DNA from: DASZUK01 sp963844575
GTDB taxonomy: Bacteria > Actinomycetota > Acidimicrobiia > Acidimicrobiales > RAAP-2
NCBI GenBank assembly: GCA_963844575.1
Contig: CAWJOU010000005.1
Coordinates: 1,364,001-1,428,000 of the forward strand
DNA length: 64,000 nucleotides
Reading direction: 5' to 3'
Shown here: positions 8,677 to 17,753 of the stretch, piece after piece
Numbering within the stretch: the first letter of the stretch is position 1
How the letters are laid out: each line of letters opens with the position of its first letter
Translations under genes and position numbers: made by a program
Notes under the pieces: model-generated
Database searches by the model: none
Told to the model about the DNA's origin: nothing
The model's input: only the letters and a program-made list of their open reading frames with translations

Positions 8677-10443
8677 TTGACCGAGGGGCCTGGGGACGAG
8701 TCGGACGGCGGTGTTTTCACCGCCGGCGAGGTACGGACCGCCGCCGCGCTGGTGGCCTACATCGAAGCGCCCGCGTCGGCAACCGAAGCCGAGCTGCTGG
8801 CGGCCGCACCGGGTGGGTTCGGCGAGTGGTTGCGCGACGTGGGCGACGCGTACCCGGGACGTGAAGGCTCGGCGTGGGCGACGGCCACGCCGTCGATGAT
8901 TCGCGACGCCTATGCCGACTGGTGCGGTGAGTGGTGGAGCGAATCGGCACCGGACGAGCTGGTCGAGGCGATGCGGCCCTACGTCGAAGAACCGACCGTC
9001 GAACGCCAACAGGCCGTCCGGCGATCCGCCCCGAAAGGTTCGGGCGCGTTCTGGGTGGACCACTGTGATGCCCTCCGGGACCGCCCCGGTTCGGCGTGGG
9101 GCGGAAGACTGTTCGGTTGGGAGCAACGTCCGGTCCCACCGAGAAGCCGATGGCGCCTTCTCGGGGGCGAACCTCGATGGACCGGGCGGATCGCCGTTGT
9201 CGCCTCCGTTGCCGCCGCCGCATTCGTGCTCATCGCCGCGTTCGGCGTCTTTCCCGGAGGCACACCACCGCCGGCCGTCACACATCTCGGCGTGACCCCG
9301 GTGGCGTGGCGGATCACGAGCTTTATCGACCAACCGGCCTGGCAGTCGAGCGGTTCGCCGGGCACAGGCGGCATCACGGCCGCCGTGGCCTGTCCGAGCG
9401 TTTCGAACTGTTACGCGGCGAAGGAGGGCGTCGGTCCGGAACCGGCCGTGGTCGAGGTATCGGTCGACGGGGGTCTCGACTGGCAAACGTCGGCCCTGCC
9501 GGCGGGATGGCAGCTCACCTCGTCGCTCGCCTGCCCGAGTCCCGCCGAGTGCCTGGCCGGAGCCTCGGCGTCGAGCGGCGCTGGCATTGTCGTGACGACA
9601 GACGGGGGAAGCACCTGGTCGGTGCACCCGCTACCGGCTTCTGTGGGGCAGGTAAACGATCTGGCTTGTGATTCCACAGGGCAATGCGTTGCCGCGGGCT
9701 ATGGACCGACCTCGGACCCCGGTTCGAGCGCGACACCGATCGTCGTTCCCCTCTCGGTCGCCGGCAGCGTTTTGGGATCGGTAGTGGACCTTCCCCAAGC
9801 CTTTGTCGCCGCTAGTCCGGGAGGATTGGCCTGCGCGGCTGCCGGTGGACTCTGCGTCTTGGTCGGAGTGGCCGGTCGGGCGACACCATCGTCAGGCATA
9901 ACCGCGGGCACAGGGGCTGTGCTCCGCAGCACCAACGGGGGGCGGACCTGGTCCCGAACTGAGATCCCGGCCACCGTTGCCAGGGTCCGCGCGGTTTCGT
10001 GCCCCAGCGTCGACCGTTGCATCGGCGTCGGCAACGGGCGGTCGCCGACACCAGGGCCCGATCCTTACGGACCGAGCGAGGCGCTCACTACTGGCGACGG
10101 TGGTCAAACCTGGTCGGTCGCCACCTCGTCCGGGCTCCCCGGATCGACACTGGCATCGATCTCGTGCCCGGCGGCGACAACCTGCTGGGCGGCGGGGAGC
10201 ACGCCGGATGGCTTGGGCGTCATCGCCGCGACCGATACCGGCGGCCGGTCCTGGGCGACAGTGCAGCTCCCGACCGCACTGACTCCGGCCCAACGGCGCA
10301 GCACCGGGTTCACACACCTCGACATCGCCAACGTCTTCTCGCTCTCGTGCCCAACGGTCAGTGCGTGTGTCGCGATGGCGGTTCCGACCAGTCTTGCGTT
10401 CGGCGACCAGCAGATGGTGCTCCGAGGTGACGGACGGCCGTGA
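8677..10443 (+). CDS. Membrane-anchored BNR/YCF48-like beta-propeller protein
   Basis: 588 residues from a TTG preceded by GAAGGGACGG. Residues 1-165 are a cytoplasmic acidic region. A transmembrane helix (about 170-192, IAVVASVAAAAFVLIAAFGV) follows. The extracellular part has repeated Cys pairs and sialidase/YCF48-like blades: SCPS..C, VTTDGGSTWS, LRSTNGGRTWSR, TGDGGQTWSV, DTGGRSWATV. Such blades form a propeller that binds ligands; no catalytic residues of sialidases were identified. Probably an envelope sensor or binding protein in one regulon with the 7583 gene. Confidence 0.75.
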   Translation: MTEGPGDESDGGVFTAGEVRTAAALVAYIEAPASATEAELLAAAPGGFGEWLRDVGDAYPGREGSAWATATPSMIRDAYADWCGEWWSESAPDELVEAMRPYVEEPTVERQQAVRRSAPKGSGAFWVDHCDALRDRPGSAWGGRLFGWEQRPVPPRSRWRLLGGEPRWTGRIAVVASVAAAAFVLIAAFGVFPGGTPPPAVTHLGVTPVAWRITSFIDQPAWQSSGSPGTGGITAAVACPSVSNCYAAKEGVGPEPAVVEVSVDGGLDWQTSALPAGWQLTSSLACPSPAECLAGASASSGAGIVVTTDGGSTWSVHPLPASVGQVNDLACDSTGQCVAAGYGPTSDPGSSATPIVVPLSVAGSVLGSVVDLPQAFVAASPGGLACAAAGGLCVLVGVAGRATPSSGITAGTGAVLRSTNGGRTWSRTEIPATVARVRAVSCPSVDRCIGVGNGRSPTPGPDPYGPSEALTTGDGGQTWSVATSSGLPGSTLASISCPAATTCWAAGSTPDGLGVIAATDTGGRSWATVQLPTALTPAQRRSTGFTHLDIANVFSLSCPTVSACVAMAVPTSLAFGDQQMVLRGDGRP

Positions 10444-10722
10444 CCTCGACGGCTATGGAGCACACCCGAAGGCGGTGAACCGTTTTGCGGTCGCGGGAGG
10501 GATTTTCCACTTGTTCAGGAACGCCCGCCCTTGCTCGGTGCGCTCGATCGTTGGCTGTACACAGGCGTCGCGCCACGCCGGACCGAGGGCAGCAAATCGG
10601 CGCCGCACGTGGGAGCCCACTCCCGGCAGGCCGGGCCGGAAGGCACTCGAACCAGAAGGAGTTCGTTCGTAGGCGACGGTCCGAGCGCTCGACGGTCCTT
10701 CTTCGATACCGGTCGCCGGCAG

Positions 10723-10884
10723 TCAGTCGTCCCCGGCCCGCACGACGGACGGCGAGTGCCGGGAGAACTGCTCGACGTCGTGCTCGTAGGTGTCCGACGC
10801 GGGACGGCGGCCGGTGCTCCGTCGTAGGCCGCGGACGAAGCTCTCGACCGCGCCGGCGCTGGTGTAGCGGTAGTCGTAGGCCGG
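10723..10884 (-). pseudogene. Epimerase 3'-end remnant, copy b; no gene in 10444-10722
   Basis: Covers the epimerase stop codon (TCA at 10723 read on the minus strand) and about 160 bases upstream, in frame (YEHDVEQFSRHSPSVV). Homology ends at GTAGTCGTAGGCCGG, directly followed by the tail of the AbiEii toxin. The 279 bases between the propeller gene and this remnant show no convincing gene. Confidence 0.85.
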
Positions 10885-10908
10885 CTGCCGATCACCCTGG
10901 GCGAAGCA

Positions 10909-11259
10909 TCACGCCTGGTTCACGCGGTCGTCCTTCGGAGCGCCGGCGTTGATCACGGTCTGGAGCATGGCGACGCGGTCTATCACCCAACCGAATTCCG
11001 GTGGCTCACCCCGGAACATCCCCGAGTTCGTCATCTCGGCGTAGTCGGCCCGCAGCGCGTCGAGTCCGGTCTGGTCGGGGACGAGACGGATCCCTCCCGT
11101 CGTGCAGTCTTCGTAGTGGGAAGTGCTCCTCGAGAAGTGGACGTTCTTTACGGCTACAACGTCGGCGAGGAGATCGCTGTCCTCGAGTGCGACCTCCCCG
11201 ACCTCATGCTCGGACAGCCGGGCCAGGTCGTACCAGTGGCGGGAGATCCGATCGGAAGC
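10909..11259 (-). pseudogene. AbiEii toxin, C-terminal fragment separated by the IS
   Basis: Encodes RISRHWYDLARLSEHEVGE through the end of the toxin, matching the last third of the intact AbiEii at 19420-20451. The rest of the gene lies beyond the insertion sequence at 12786-13480. Read from its upstream part the toxin is cut after RGAD, so this copy should be inactive. Confidence 0.9.
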
Positions 11260-11286
11260 TGTCAAGCTGTTTGAGACAGGTTCTGC

Positions 11287-12294
11287 TCAAACGTTCGCTA
11301 TCAGCGCCTCCTCGGGCTGGTTGATCCACGCCACCGTCGGCAGCTTGGGTGGCATGGGCGGACGGGCGAAGCGTGACGGGTTGGCGGCGTAGGCGGCATC
11401 AAGAGTGGCGCCCCGCTGGGCACGGATCTCGGACGCCGTGCCGTAGTGGACGCTGGCCGGGGTGTGCAGGCCCAGGGCCCGGTGACGGTGGACATGGTTG
11501 TAATACTCGAAGAACTGCTCGCACCACGCTCGGGCGTCGTCGAGGGTGTCGAAGTGGCCGGGCCAGGCCGGGCAGTACTTGAGCGTCTTGAAATGCGCTT
11601 CGATGTAGGGGTTGTCGTCACTCACGTGGGGCCGGCTGTGGGTCCGAGTGACCCCCAGGTCTTCGAGGAGTTGGGCCACGGTCTTCGAGGTCATCGACGT
11701 GCCCCGGTCGGCGTGCAAGGTGAGCTGGCCCCAGTCGATGCCCTGACGCCGACAGGCGCCGTCGATGAGCGCGGCGGCGATGTCGCCATCCTCTGCGGCC
11801 GCCACCGTCCAGCCGACGATATAGCGGCTGAAGATATCGATGATGACGTAGCAGTCGAAGAAGACGCCTCGGATCGGTCCGGGCAGCTTGGTGATGTCCC
11901 AGGACCAGCACTGGAGCGGGGCATGGGCCACGAGCTGGGGCTTCTTCTTTGCCGGATGGGTCCGCTGGCGGCGGCGGTCGCGGTTCTCGCCGGCGGCGCG
12001 CAGGATCCGGTGCATCGTCGACTGGCTGGCCAGGTAGGTGCCGTCATCGAGCAGCATGGCCCAGACCTGGGCGACGGCCAGGTCGCAGTAGGCGGGGCTG
12101 CGCAGAAGGGCCAGCACCTGAGCCCGCTCCTCGTCGTCCAAGGCGTTGGGCGGGGGCGTGGTCCGCGGTGCGCGTGGGCCGTGCACCGGTCCGGCCTGCG
12201 CCCGGTAGTGGGTGGCCTTGGACCGGCCGGTGAGCGTGCACGCCCGGGTGGTGCCGACCACCGCGACGAGCTCATCGCAGGCGGCGACCGTCAC
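11287..12294 (-). CDS. IS3-family transposase OrfB (DDE integrase)
   Basis: 335 residues. An N-terminal HTH-like part is followed by an rve/integrase core. The catalytic triad is visible: Asp in SWDITKLPG, Asp in LHADRGTSM and Glu in NPYIEAHFKTLKY. The GTG start at 12294 overlaps the OrfA stop (GTGA), so translation may be by coupling, although IS3 elements usually use a -1 frameshift. Appears intact, so the element may still be mobile. Confidence 0.9.
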   Translation of the reverse strand: MTVAACDELVAVVGTTRACTLTGRSKATHYRAQAGPVHGPRAPRTTPPPNALDDEERAQVLALLRSPAYCDLAVAQVWAMLLDDGTYLASQSTMHRILRAAGENRDRRRQRTHPAKKKPQLVAHAPLQCWSWDITKLPGPIRGVFFDCYVIIDIFSRYIVGWTVAAAEDGDIAAALIDGACRRQGIDWGQLTLHADRGTSMTSKTVAQLLEDLGVTRTHSRPHVSDDNPYIEAHFKTLKYCPAWPGHFDTLDDARAWCEQFFEYYNHVHRHRALGLHTPASVHYGTASEIRAQRGATLDAAYAANPSRFARPPMPPKLPTVAWINQPEEALIANV

Positions 12295-12719
12295 GTCGAT
12301 GACTTCTTGTCGGTGTCCGCGCTCTCGGCCAACAGCTCCAAGAGCGCGGAAGCTTTTCCCATGATCTCGAGGGCGGTCTTGGTCCGGGCCAGTTCGGCCT
12401 CGGTACGCGCCTGACGGCGCTTCAGCTTCTCGAGCTCCACCTCGGCCGGGTGGCGCTTGGACTGGCGGGTCCTCGTCTCTAGCGCCCCGAGCGCCCCGGC
12501 CTCGCGAGCCTGGCGCCACTCGGTGATCTGGGAGGAGTAGAGGCCCTCTCGGCGCAGCACCGAGCCCTTCAGCCCCTCCTCAGTGGCTTCGTACTCGGCC
12601 AGGATGGCCAGCTTGTACTCGGCGGCGAACCGCCGACGTTGCGGTCGGGCGGCCGGGTTGCCATCGGACACGCCTCCATTTTGGGCGCGACCGTCCAGCA
12701 CTGCAGTCGGAAGTGACAT
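12291..12719 (-). CDS. IS3-family transposase OrfA (HTH)
   Basis: 142 residues. N-terminal helix-turn-helix of the transposase_8 type (RRFAAEYKLAILAEYEA, then LRREGLYSSQITEWRQAR) followed by a leucine-rich coiled coil (EVELEKLKRRQARTEAELAR), the usual OrfA plan for terminal-repeat binding and multimerisation. Stop overlaps the OrfB start. Confidence 0.9.
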   Translation of the reverse strand: MSLPTAVLDGRAQNGGVSDGNPAARPQRRRFAAEYKLAILAEYEATEEGLKGSVLRREGLYSSQITEWRQAREAGALGALETRTRQSKRHPAEVELEKLKRRQARTEAELARTKTALEIMGKASALLELLAESADTDKKSST

Positions 12720-12785
12720 CAGGTGTTCCGTTCTCGCCCTACGAGGGAAGATCCGCTGTAGCGGGCGTCTCACGCCAGCTTGACA

Positions 12786-13480
12786 TGTAGGGGATCGGCC
12801 CCCCGGTCCCACTGTCCGCGGTTGCACTCATCGTGGGCCAGGGTCGCCTTTTCCCAAAACGTCCGCGCCGCGGAGAGCACGTCGACGGTGGCAAGAGGAA
12901 GCTCCACGTCCTCGGTCGTGAGAAAGTCGGCCACGTACGGAGTGATCGTGTGGGACTCGCTCGGAACTACACGGTTGCGGGCCCCGAACTCCATCTTGAC
13001 CCGCTCGGTGAGGTAACCACCTTCCTTGTCAAAGCAGCTCGGATAGTCGAGGACGACGGTCTCGTTGTCGAGCGTGGTGACGCATTCGCTCGGGTCGTCG
13101 ACGTAGGGAGCGAGGGCAGAACTGACGAGTGGCACCGTGACCTCTTCGAGGTGAGTCTTCAGCTGGACGACGAGCCGCTCGCGGACCTTCTTGGCGGCAT
13201 TCCTCGAAGCAGGGAGCTCGGCGTTCGCCTCGGGATCGAGAGCGATCGTGATGTCGATGTCTTCGGAGAACCGGTCGATGACCCCGTAGACCTTCGAGAG
13301 CGAGGTGCCGCCCTTGAAAGCCATTTGCGGGCGGCCGTCCTGGCCGAAGAGGACGCCGAGGGCCCAACAGAGCCAGACGTCCTTCTCGAGGATCTTGGGC
13401 GGTAGACCAGTGCTGGCGGCACATGCGGCGTAGACGTCGCGTCGCTCGTCGGGCTCCTCGAGCAAGAACTGTTCAGGCAA
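12786..13480 (-). pseudogene. AbiEii toxin, N-terminal two thirds, interrupted by the IS
   Basis: Starts at TTG 13480, inside the end of the AbiEi gene, as in the intact copy (TTG CCT GA.). It contains the nucleotidyltransferase core: FKGGTSLSKVYG and SEDIDITIAL. The reading frame runs into the IS after RGAD and stops a few codons later (PLHVKLA). The catalytic motifs are on this fragment but the C-terminal third is lost. Confidence 0.9.
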
Positions 13481-14123
13481 CTGCCGGCTCGCTGACCGTC
13501 TGGCGCGTCGAGGCTCCGGATCCAGGGCGCTCGAAACGGTAGAACTCGTCACTCAGCCAAGCCGGCATCGCGTTGGTCTCCTCGCGCAACGTCGTGAACT
13601 CCGCAACCGGCAGCGCGCCCCGCACCTGCGCAATCACCGCGGGGGTCACCTGCTTGGGGCCGAGGTAACGCAGCGCGCGTAGCGCCTCGCCGGCCGGGGT
13701 GCCCGCCAACACCAGCTCCTTGGGGGCTGCGTGTCGGAGCTGCACTCTGAGCTGACCCAGCTGGAGGGTCCGGCTGTGGCCAGAAGTGAGGAATACCGGG
13801 GACAACGGGGCCTGGGTGCTCAAGCCGAGCCGGCGGGCAGCCTCGGCGCCATGGACGGCGATCGACTCGCCCCGGCTCTCGGCCAGCGCCTCAACCAGGG
13901 CCTGAGGCTCGGGAGGGACCGCGCCGACGAGGCGGCTGGTCTTCGGCCGGTAGTAGACGCCACGGGCGGCACGCGTGATCTCCCCAGCCCGCTCGAGACG
14001 GCTGAGCGTCTGGTCCACGGCAGCCCTCGTGCCATAGCGAAGTAGTCGGGACGTCGGGATCAGTGCCCCTGGCGTGGCCTGCTCGAACTCCCCTCGGATC
14101 GCCGTGGTGGTCGACGTACTCAT
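13473..14123 (-). CDS. abiEi: AbiEi-type antitoxin (type IV TA), intact
   Basis: 216 residues from the ATG at 14123. N-terminal winged HTH (FEQATPGALIPTSRLLRYGT, then DQTLSRLERAGEITRAARGV) and the AbiEi C-terminal domain. In AbiE systems this protein counters the nucleotidyltransferase toxin and represses its own promoter. It overlaps the toxin start by 8 bases. A 7-bp inverted repeat covers the promoter. Its own toxin gene is broken by an IS, so this intact antitoxin may now serve the second AbiE copy at 19.4-21.1 kb, whose antitoxin is frameshifted (inference). Confidence 0.85.
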   Translation of the reverse strand: MSTSTTTAIRGEFEQATPGALIPTSRLLRYGTRAAVDQTLSRLERAGEITRAARGVYYRPKTSRLVGAVPPEPQALVEALAESRGESIAVHGAEAARRLGLSTQAPLSPVFLTSGHSRTLQLGQLRVQLRHAAPKELVLAGTPAGEALRALRYLGPKQVTPAVIAQVRGALPVAEFTTLREETNAMPAWLSDEFYRFERPGSGASTRQTVSEPAVA

Positions 14124-14151
14124 GTCAGAAATCATAGCAAATTATCTGACA
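14123..14151 (-). promoter_or_regulatory. abiEi copy 1 promoter with inverted-repeat operator
   Basis: TGTCAGA (14123-14129) and TCTGACA (14145-14151) form an inverted repeat with a 15-base spacer. On the minus strand TATGAT lies 7 bases before the ATG, which suggests a leaderless transcript. The same repeat is conserved at 21097-21123 before abiEi copy 2, consistent with autoregulation as known for AbiEi. Confidence 0.65.
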
Positions 14152-14313
14152 CATTGCCACGCGCGACGATCAAGCAGTAGGAGGCGTTGCTGTCATCAAC
14201 TGTGACGGACCGCTCGGTTACTCCGTGGACGATCCCCGGAGAGGGTTCCCCGCTCGAGCCTCGATGCAAAAGGAAGTGACGAGGGGGCGGACGGTCCCCG
14301 TGGCCGGTCTCGG

Positions 14314-14655
14314 TCAGCCGTCCCCGGCCTGCACGACGGACGGCGAGTGCCGGAAGAACTGCTCGACGTCGTGCTCGTAGGTGTACGACGCGGGACGGCG
14401 GCCGGTGCTCCGCCGTAGTCGGACGGCGCGGACGACGTCGTCCTCTTCGACGAACTGCAGGAGCGGGTCGAAGCCGAAGATCGACGGGCAGAGCGGCCGG
14501 GAGAGGTTCTTGGTGATCGGGGTGACGATGTCGGTGCCGAGGACGTTGGCGAAGCGGAGGACGGTGACGACGACGTCGGGGTTGTCGTCGGCGAAGTCGT
14601 GGACGAGCGTCTCGGCGTCGACGTCGCGCCGGGGGATCCGGCGCCCGCGTTATGG
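14314..14655 (-). pseudogene. Epimerase 3'-end remnant, copy c, with internal deletion
   Basis: Begins at the epimerase stop and follows it for about 105 bases. It then jumps, at a short GCGCGGACGA repeat, to the part of the gene found near 21690-21870 (DDVVLFDELQERVEAEDRR region). The segment between was lost by recombination between the short repeats. It ends at the tail of the HEPN gene. No gene is seen in 14152-14313. Confidence 0.85.
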
Positions 14656-14698
14656 GAGGTTCAGCCGTCTCGAAAGTGCAGGCACCGTCGCGTCCCGT

Positions 14699-15040
14699 TC
14701 ACGTCAGCTGCGACGTGATGGAAGTGACCACTCGCTCCGCGGCAGCCACTACCGCGTCGACACGGTCGGCGGTGACGTCGCCCAGGTCGGCCGGGTAGCG
14801 ACCTTCTATCGAGATCGCCTTCGTCGATGAGTGCCGCGTCATCGTCCGGCAAGAGACCGACGATCTCGAAGAGGTCGTGGGAACGTCGCAGGGTGACCGC
14901 TCGCTCGATGCCTTTTCCGCAGAGAGATGTGCGTGCAAGCAGGCCGCTCGCGGCGGTAGGTCCGCACGTTCCCTGAGGGCTCGGGCAACCGCCAGCTCTT
15001 CGTCAGCCTCCCGGAGCCAGCGTCTTGCCTCGGTGCTCAC
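14699..15040 (-). pseudogene. HEPN-domain toxin, central frame lost by two compensating indels
   Basis: 113 codons without a stop, but only the ends match the second HEPN protein (READEELAVARALRERADL at the start, RYPADLGDVTADRVDAV at the end). Between about 14930 and 14815 the normal HEPN sequence (ERAVTLRRSHDLFEIVGLLP) is found in another frame. A one-base loss near GAAAAGGC and a compensating gain before GAAGGTCGC explain this. The active-site region is therefore scrambled and the protein is probably inactive. Partner of the nucleotidyltransferase gene that ends 1 base upstream. Confidence 0.75.
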
Positions 15041-15041
15041 C

Positions 15042-15419
15042 TCAGGCGGAGGCTCGGTCGTAGACCACCTTGCCCTCGTGGGCCGGGAAGTAGAGGAGTG
15101 AGCCGTTGATGTTCGCCTGCCGCTGAAGCTCGTCGACGTCGGTGACGATCACGTCGCAGGGCACCGGAGCGGCGATTGACCGGCGAACCTTGCCCATGAG
15201 ATCGACGATCTCGGACCTGTCGACATGGTCGAAGACGACGAGGAGGTCGAGGTCACTGTCCGGGGACTCCGAGCCGAGGGCCACGGAACCGAAGACGATC
15301 ACTTGAGCGGGATCGAAGGCGCGCACCACGTCCTCTACTGCGGAGGGGACCCACTCGCGGAGCGTCTTCCCGTTCCATCGGCCGTCGCGGTAAACGGAAC
15401 GTTCCCTGGTCCTGGCCAT
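15042..15419 (-). CDS. MNT-type nucleotidyltransferase (antitoxin of MNT-HEPN module)
   Basis: 125 residues. The minimal nucleotidyltransferase motif is clear: VIVFGSVALGSESPDSDLDL (GS..G....DxD). In HEPN-MNT systems this enzyme adds AMP to the HEPN ribonuclease and neutralises it. It directly precedes the damaged HEPN gene. The upstream end is joined to epimerase remnant copy d. A paralogous pair lies at 17.75-18.53 kb. Confidence 0.85.
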   Translation of the reverse strand: MARTRERSVYRDGRWNGKTLREWVPSAVEDVVRAFDPAQVIVFGSVALGSESPDSDLDLLVVFDHVDRSEIVDLMGKVRRSIAAPVPCDVIVTDVDELQRQANINGSLLYFPAHEGKVVYDRASA

Positions 15420-15494
15420 CAGAAAGTGACGAACCGTCGACCGTCCAACATGTGGTGAAGCGTAGTCCTAGCCAGCATCGGCGCCGAGAGGTGG

Positions 15495-15905
15495 TCAGCC
15501 GTCCCCGGCCTGTACGACGGACGGCGAGTGCCGGAAGAACTGCTCGACGTCGTGCTCGTAGGTGTACGACGCGGGACGGCGGCCGGTGCTCCGCCGTAGC
15601 CGGAGGCTGCGGACGAAGCTCTCGACCGCGCCGGCGCTGGTGTAGCGGTAGTCGAAGCCGGCATCGGTCAGGCGGCGGGTGTCGACGCCGCGGCCGTAGC
15701 GCAGGAGGGCTTCGAGCTCGGGCGGGAGCTCGAAGACACCGAGGCGGACGAGGGGGGCGATGGCGAGGGCGGGGTGGACGGGCGGCAGGGGGAGGAGCCG
15801 GGTCGCACAGATCGACGCGACCTCGCGCCACGGCAGCCGGCCGGCGCCGGCGACGTTGAAGACGCCGGGGAGCCGGTGGCGGACGACGAAGTCGACGCGC
15901 GGACG
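15495..15905 (-). pseudogene. Epimerase 3'-end remnant, copy d (longest in-frame remnant)
   Basis: About 410 bases in uninterrupted frame up to the stop: GVFNVAGAGRLPWREVASIC, then LLRYGRGVDTRRL, FDYRYTSAGAVESFV and YEHDVEQFFRHSPSVV. It is the C-terminal third of an NAD-dependent epimerase/dehydratase without the Rossmann part or a credible start. Upstream of it (15906-16037) lies unassigned DNA before the ATPase promoter. Confidence 0.9.
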
Positions 15906-16037
15906 GCGTACTCGAGGACGAAAGCATCCGGCCACGGTTCGGCGGCCCCTGGAGTCGACGCCGTGTCGACAGATTCCAGGGCTCGCAGCTTCAGCCCTCG
16001 ACCGACCGGCCGTAGCAGCCTCTGCCCGCACTGGTCT

Positions 16038-16119
16038 TACAATATCCCGGCTGAAGCGGTGATGAATTGCCGGTCGTACTCTTAACAATCTCCCGGACAG
16101 TTAGGTTACAATCTCCCGA
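16038..16119 (+). promoter_or_regulatory. Triple direct repeat and leaderless promoter of the DUF4143 gene
   Basis: Three copies of a 13-base motif: TACAATATCCCGG at 16038, AACAATCTCCCGG at 16084 and TACAATCTCCCGA at 16107. The last one abuts the ATG at 16120. Its TACAAT fits a -10 box seven bases before the start, so the transcript would be leaderless. The repeats may be binding sites of a regulator, perhaps the ATPase itself (inference). Confidence 0.5.
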
Positions 16120-17385
16120 ATGGCAGACACCAGCTCGCCCTACCGGCGTCGCATTGTCGACCGTGAGCTGGTCGAGCTGCTCGCCGCCACCGGCGCGGTG
16201 GTCATCGAAGGACCCAAGGCGTGCGGCAAGACGGCGACGGCCCGCCAGCTCGCCGCCAGCGAGGTACTGCTGGACGTCGACGAATCGGCCCGCAGGGCGG
16301 TTGAGGTGGACCCAGGACTGGTGCTCGACGGCCCGGTCCCTCGCCTGATCGACGAGTGGCAGATCGAGCCCTCCATCTGGAACCACATCCGTCGTACGGT
16401 CGATGGGCGGACCGAGCCCGGGCAGTTCATCCTCACCGGTTCGGCCGTCGCGGCCGACGACATCACCCGGCACACCGGGGCAGGGCGCATCGCCCGGCTG
16501 CGGATGCGCCCGATGAGCCTCTACGAGACCGGCCACGCCGACGGGGCCGTCTCGCTGCGTCGTCTCCTCGACGGTGCGCCGGCTCGCAGCGCGGACCCCG
16601 GGCTGTCGGTGCGCGACCTGGCCGAGCGGATCGCCGTCGGTGGGTGGCCAGCTCTCCAGGATCGGAACACGATCGATGCCCTCCGAGCTGTCCGCGGCTA
16701 CCTGGACGAGATCCGACGGGCCGACATCGTCCGGGTCGACGGGACCCGCCGTGACCCCGAGCGGGTCGGCCGGCTCCTGGCTTCGCTTGCCCGCAACGTG
16801 TCCACCTATGCCGCGGCTACCACCTTGGCCGCCGATGCCGGCGGTGCGGACGGGGCGTTGGACGACGACACCGTGCGTGACTACCTGGGCGCGCTCGAAC
16901 GCCTGATGATCGTCGAGGACCAGCTCGCGTGGGCTCCACGACTGCGGTCGCGGTCTGTCCTGCGGAGCGGACCCAAACGTCATTTCGTCGATCCCTCACT
17001 TGCGGTCGCCGCCCTCCGGTTGACGCCCGAACGCCTGCTCTCGGACCTGAACCTGTTCGGGTTCTTCTTCGAGTCCCTCGTCGTGCGCGACCTCCGGGTG
17101 TACGCACAGGCATCCGACGCCCGAGTCCTGCACTATCGGGACAACACGGGTCTGGAGGTCGACGCCATCGTCGAAGCAGCCGACGGTCGGTGGGGGGCGT
17201 TCGAGGTCAAGCTGGGCACGGGATCGGTGGCTGACGGAGCGGCATCGTTGCGGAGGTTCGCCGAGCGGGTCGACACCGACACCTGTGGCCGCCCGATGGT
17301 GCTCGGTGTGATCGTCGGCACCGGGTATGGCTACACGCGCGACGATGGTGTCGCCGTGATCCCTCTCGGATCGCTCGGACCATAG
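16120..17385 (+). CDS. AAA-family ATPase with DUF4143 domain
   Basis: 421 residues. Walker A VIEGPKACGKTATARQ (about 28-43), a Walker B-like LIDEWQIEPSIW and sensor region GQFILTGSAV, then a winged-helix/DUF4143 region. The C-terminal part, LEVDAIVEAADGRWGAFEVK, has the D...ExK spacing of restriction-endonuclease-like folds. Proteins of this family are common, often near TA genes or mobile elements, and their role is unsettled. It is the only module in the epimerase-anchored array on the plus strand, and stands alone between copies d and e. Confidence 0.85.
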   Translation: MADTSSPYRRRIVDRELVELLAATGAVVIEGPKACGKTATARQLAASEVLLDVDESARRAVEVDPGLVLDGPVPRLIDEWQIEPSIWNHIRRTVDGRTEPGQFILTGSAVAADDITRHTGAGRIARLRMRPMSLYETGHADGAVSLRRLLDGAPARSADPGLSVRDLAERIAVGGWPALQDRNTIDALRAVRGYLDEIRRADIVRVDGTRRDPERVGRLLASLARNVSTYAAATTLAADAGGADGALDDDTVRDYLGALERLMIVEDQLAWAPRLRSRSVLRSGPKRHFVDPSLAVAALRLTPERLLSDLNLFGFFFESLVVRDLRVYAQASDARVLHYRDNTGLEVDAIVEAADGRWGAFEVKLGTGSVADGAASLRRFAERVDTDTCGRPMVLGVIVGTGYGYTRDDGVAVIPLGSLGP

Positions 17386-17436
17386 GCCACTTCAGCGTGG
17401 CGCAGGGGAGATCATGCGCACCCACCCCGGGCATGA

Positions 17437-17750
17437 TCAACTGTCTCCGGTCTGCATAACGGACGGCGAGTGCCGGAAGAACTGCTCGACGTCGTGCTCG
17501 TAGGTGTACGACGCCGGACGGCGGCCGGTGCTCCGTCGTAGCCGGACGGCGCGGACGAAGCTCTCGACGGCGCCGGCACTGGTGTAGCGGTAGTCGAAGC
17601 CGGCATCGGTCAGGCGACGGGTGTCGACGCCGCGGCCGTAGCGCAGGAGGGCTTCGAACTCGGGCGGGAGGTGGAAGACGCGGAGACGGAGGAGGGGGGC
17701 GATGGCGAGCGTCGGGTGGACAGATGGGAGGGGGAGAAGCCGAACGGCAG
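17437..17750 (-). pseudogene. Epimerase 3'-end remnant, copy e
   Basis: About 310 bases in frame to the stop: LLPLPSVHPTLAIAPLLRLR, LLRYGRGVDTRRLTDAG, YEHDVEQFFRHSPSVM. The upstream edge joins the last codons of the HEPN gene at about 17750. The remnant is closer to copy d than to the full gene. Confidence 0.9.
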
Positions 17751-17753
17751 AAG

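Larger units (their letters stand above)
11260..12785 (-). mobile_element. IS3-family insertion sequence inside abiEii copy 1
   Basis: About 1.53 kb. The ends are imperfect inverted repeats starting TGTCAAGCTG and followed by TGAGAC on both sides (11260 rightwards, 12785 leftwards). It carries two overlapping transposase genes. Comparison with the uninterrupted sequence at 19750-19775 places the insertion at GATCGG, which is present on both flanks. Four to six bases next to each end (AAGC, TGTAGG) are not explained by that comparison, so exact ends and target duplication are uncertain. Confidence 0.9.

Noticed and set aside
11446..12414. Plus-strand 322-codon frame across the IS
   Set aside because: Antisense of a clear DDE transposase; no motif and valine/glycine-rich as expected from a shadow frame.
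15495..16088. Epimerase copy d as a real gene of 197 codons
   Set aside because: Only the C-terminal part of the family is present, with no Rossmann domain and no credible start; better described as a remnant.
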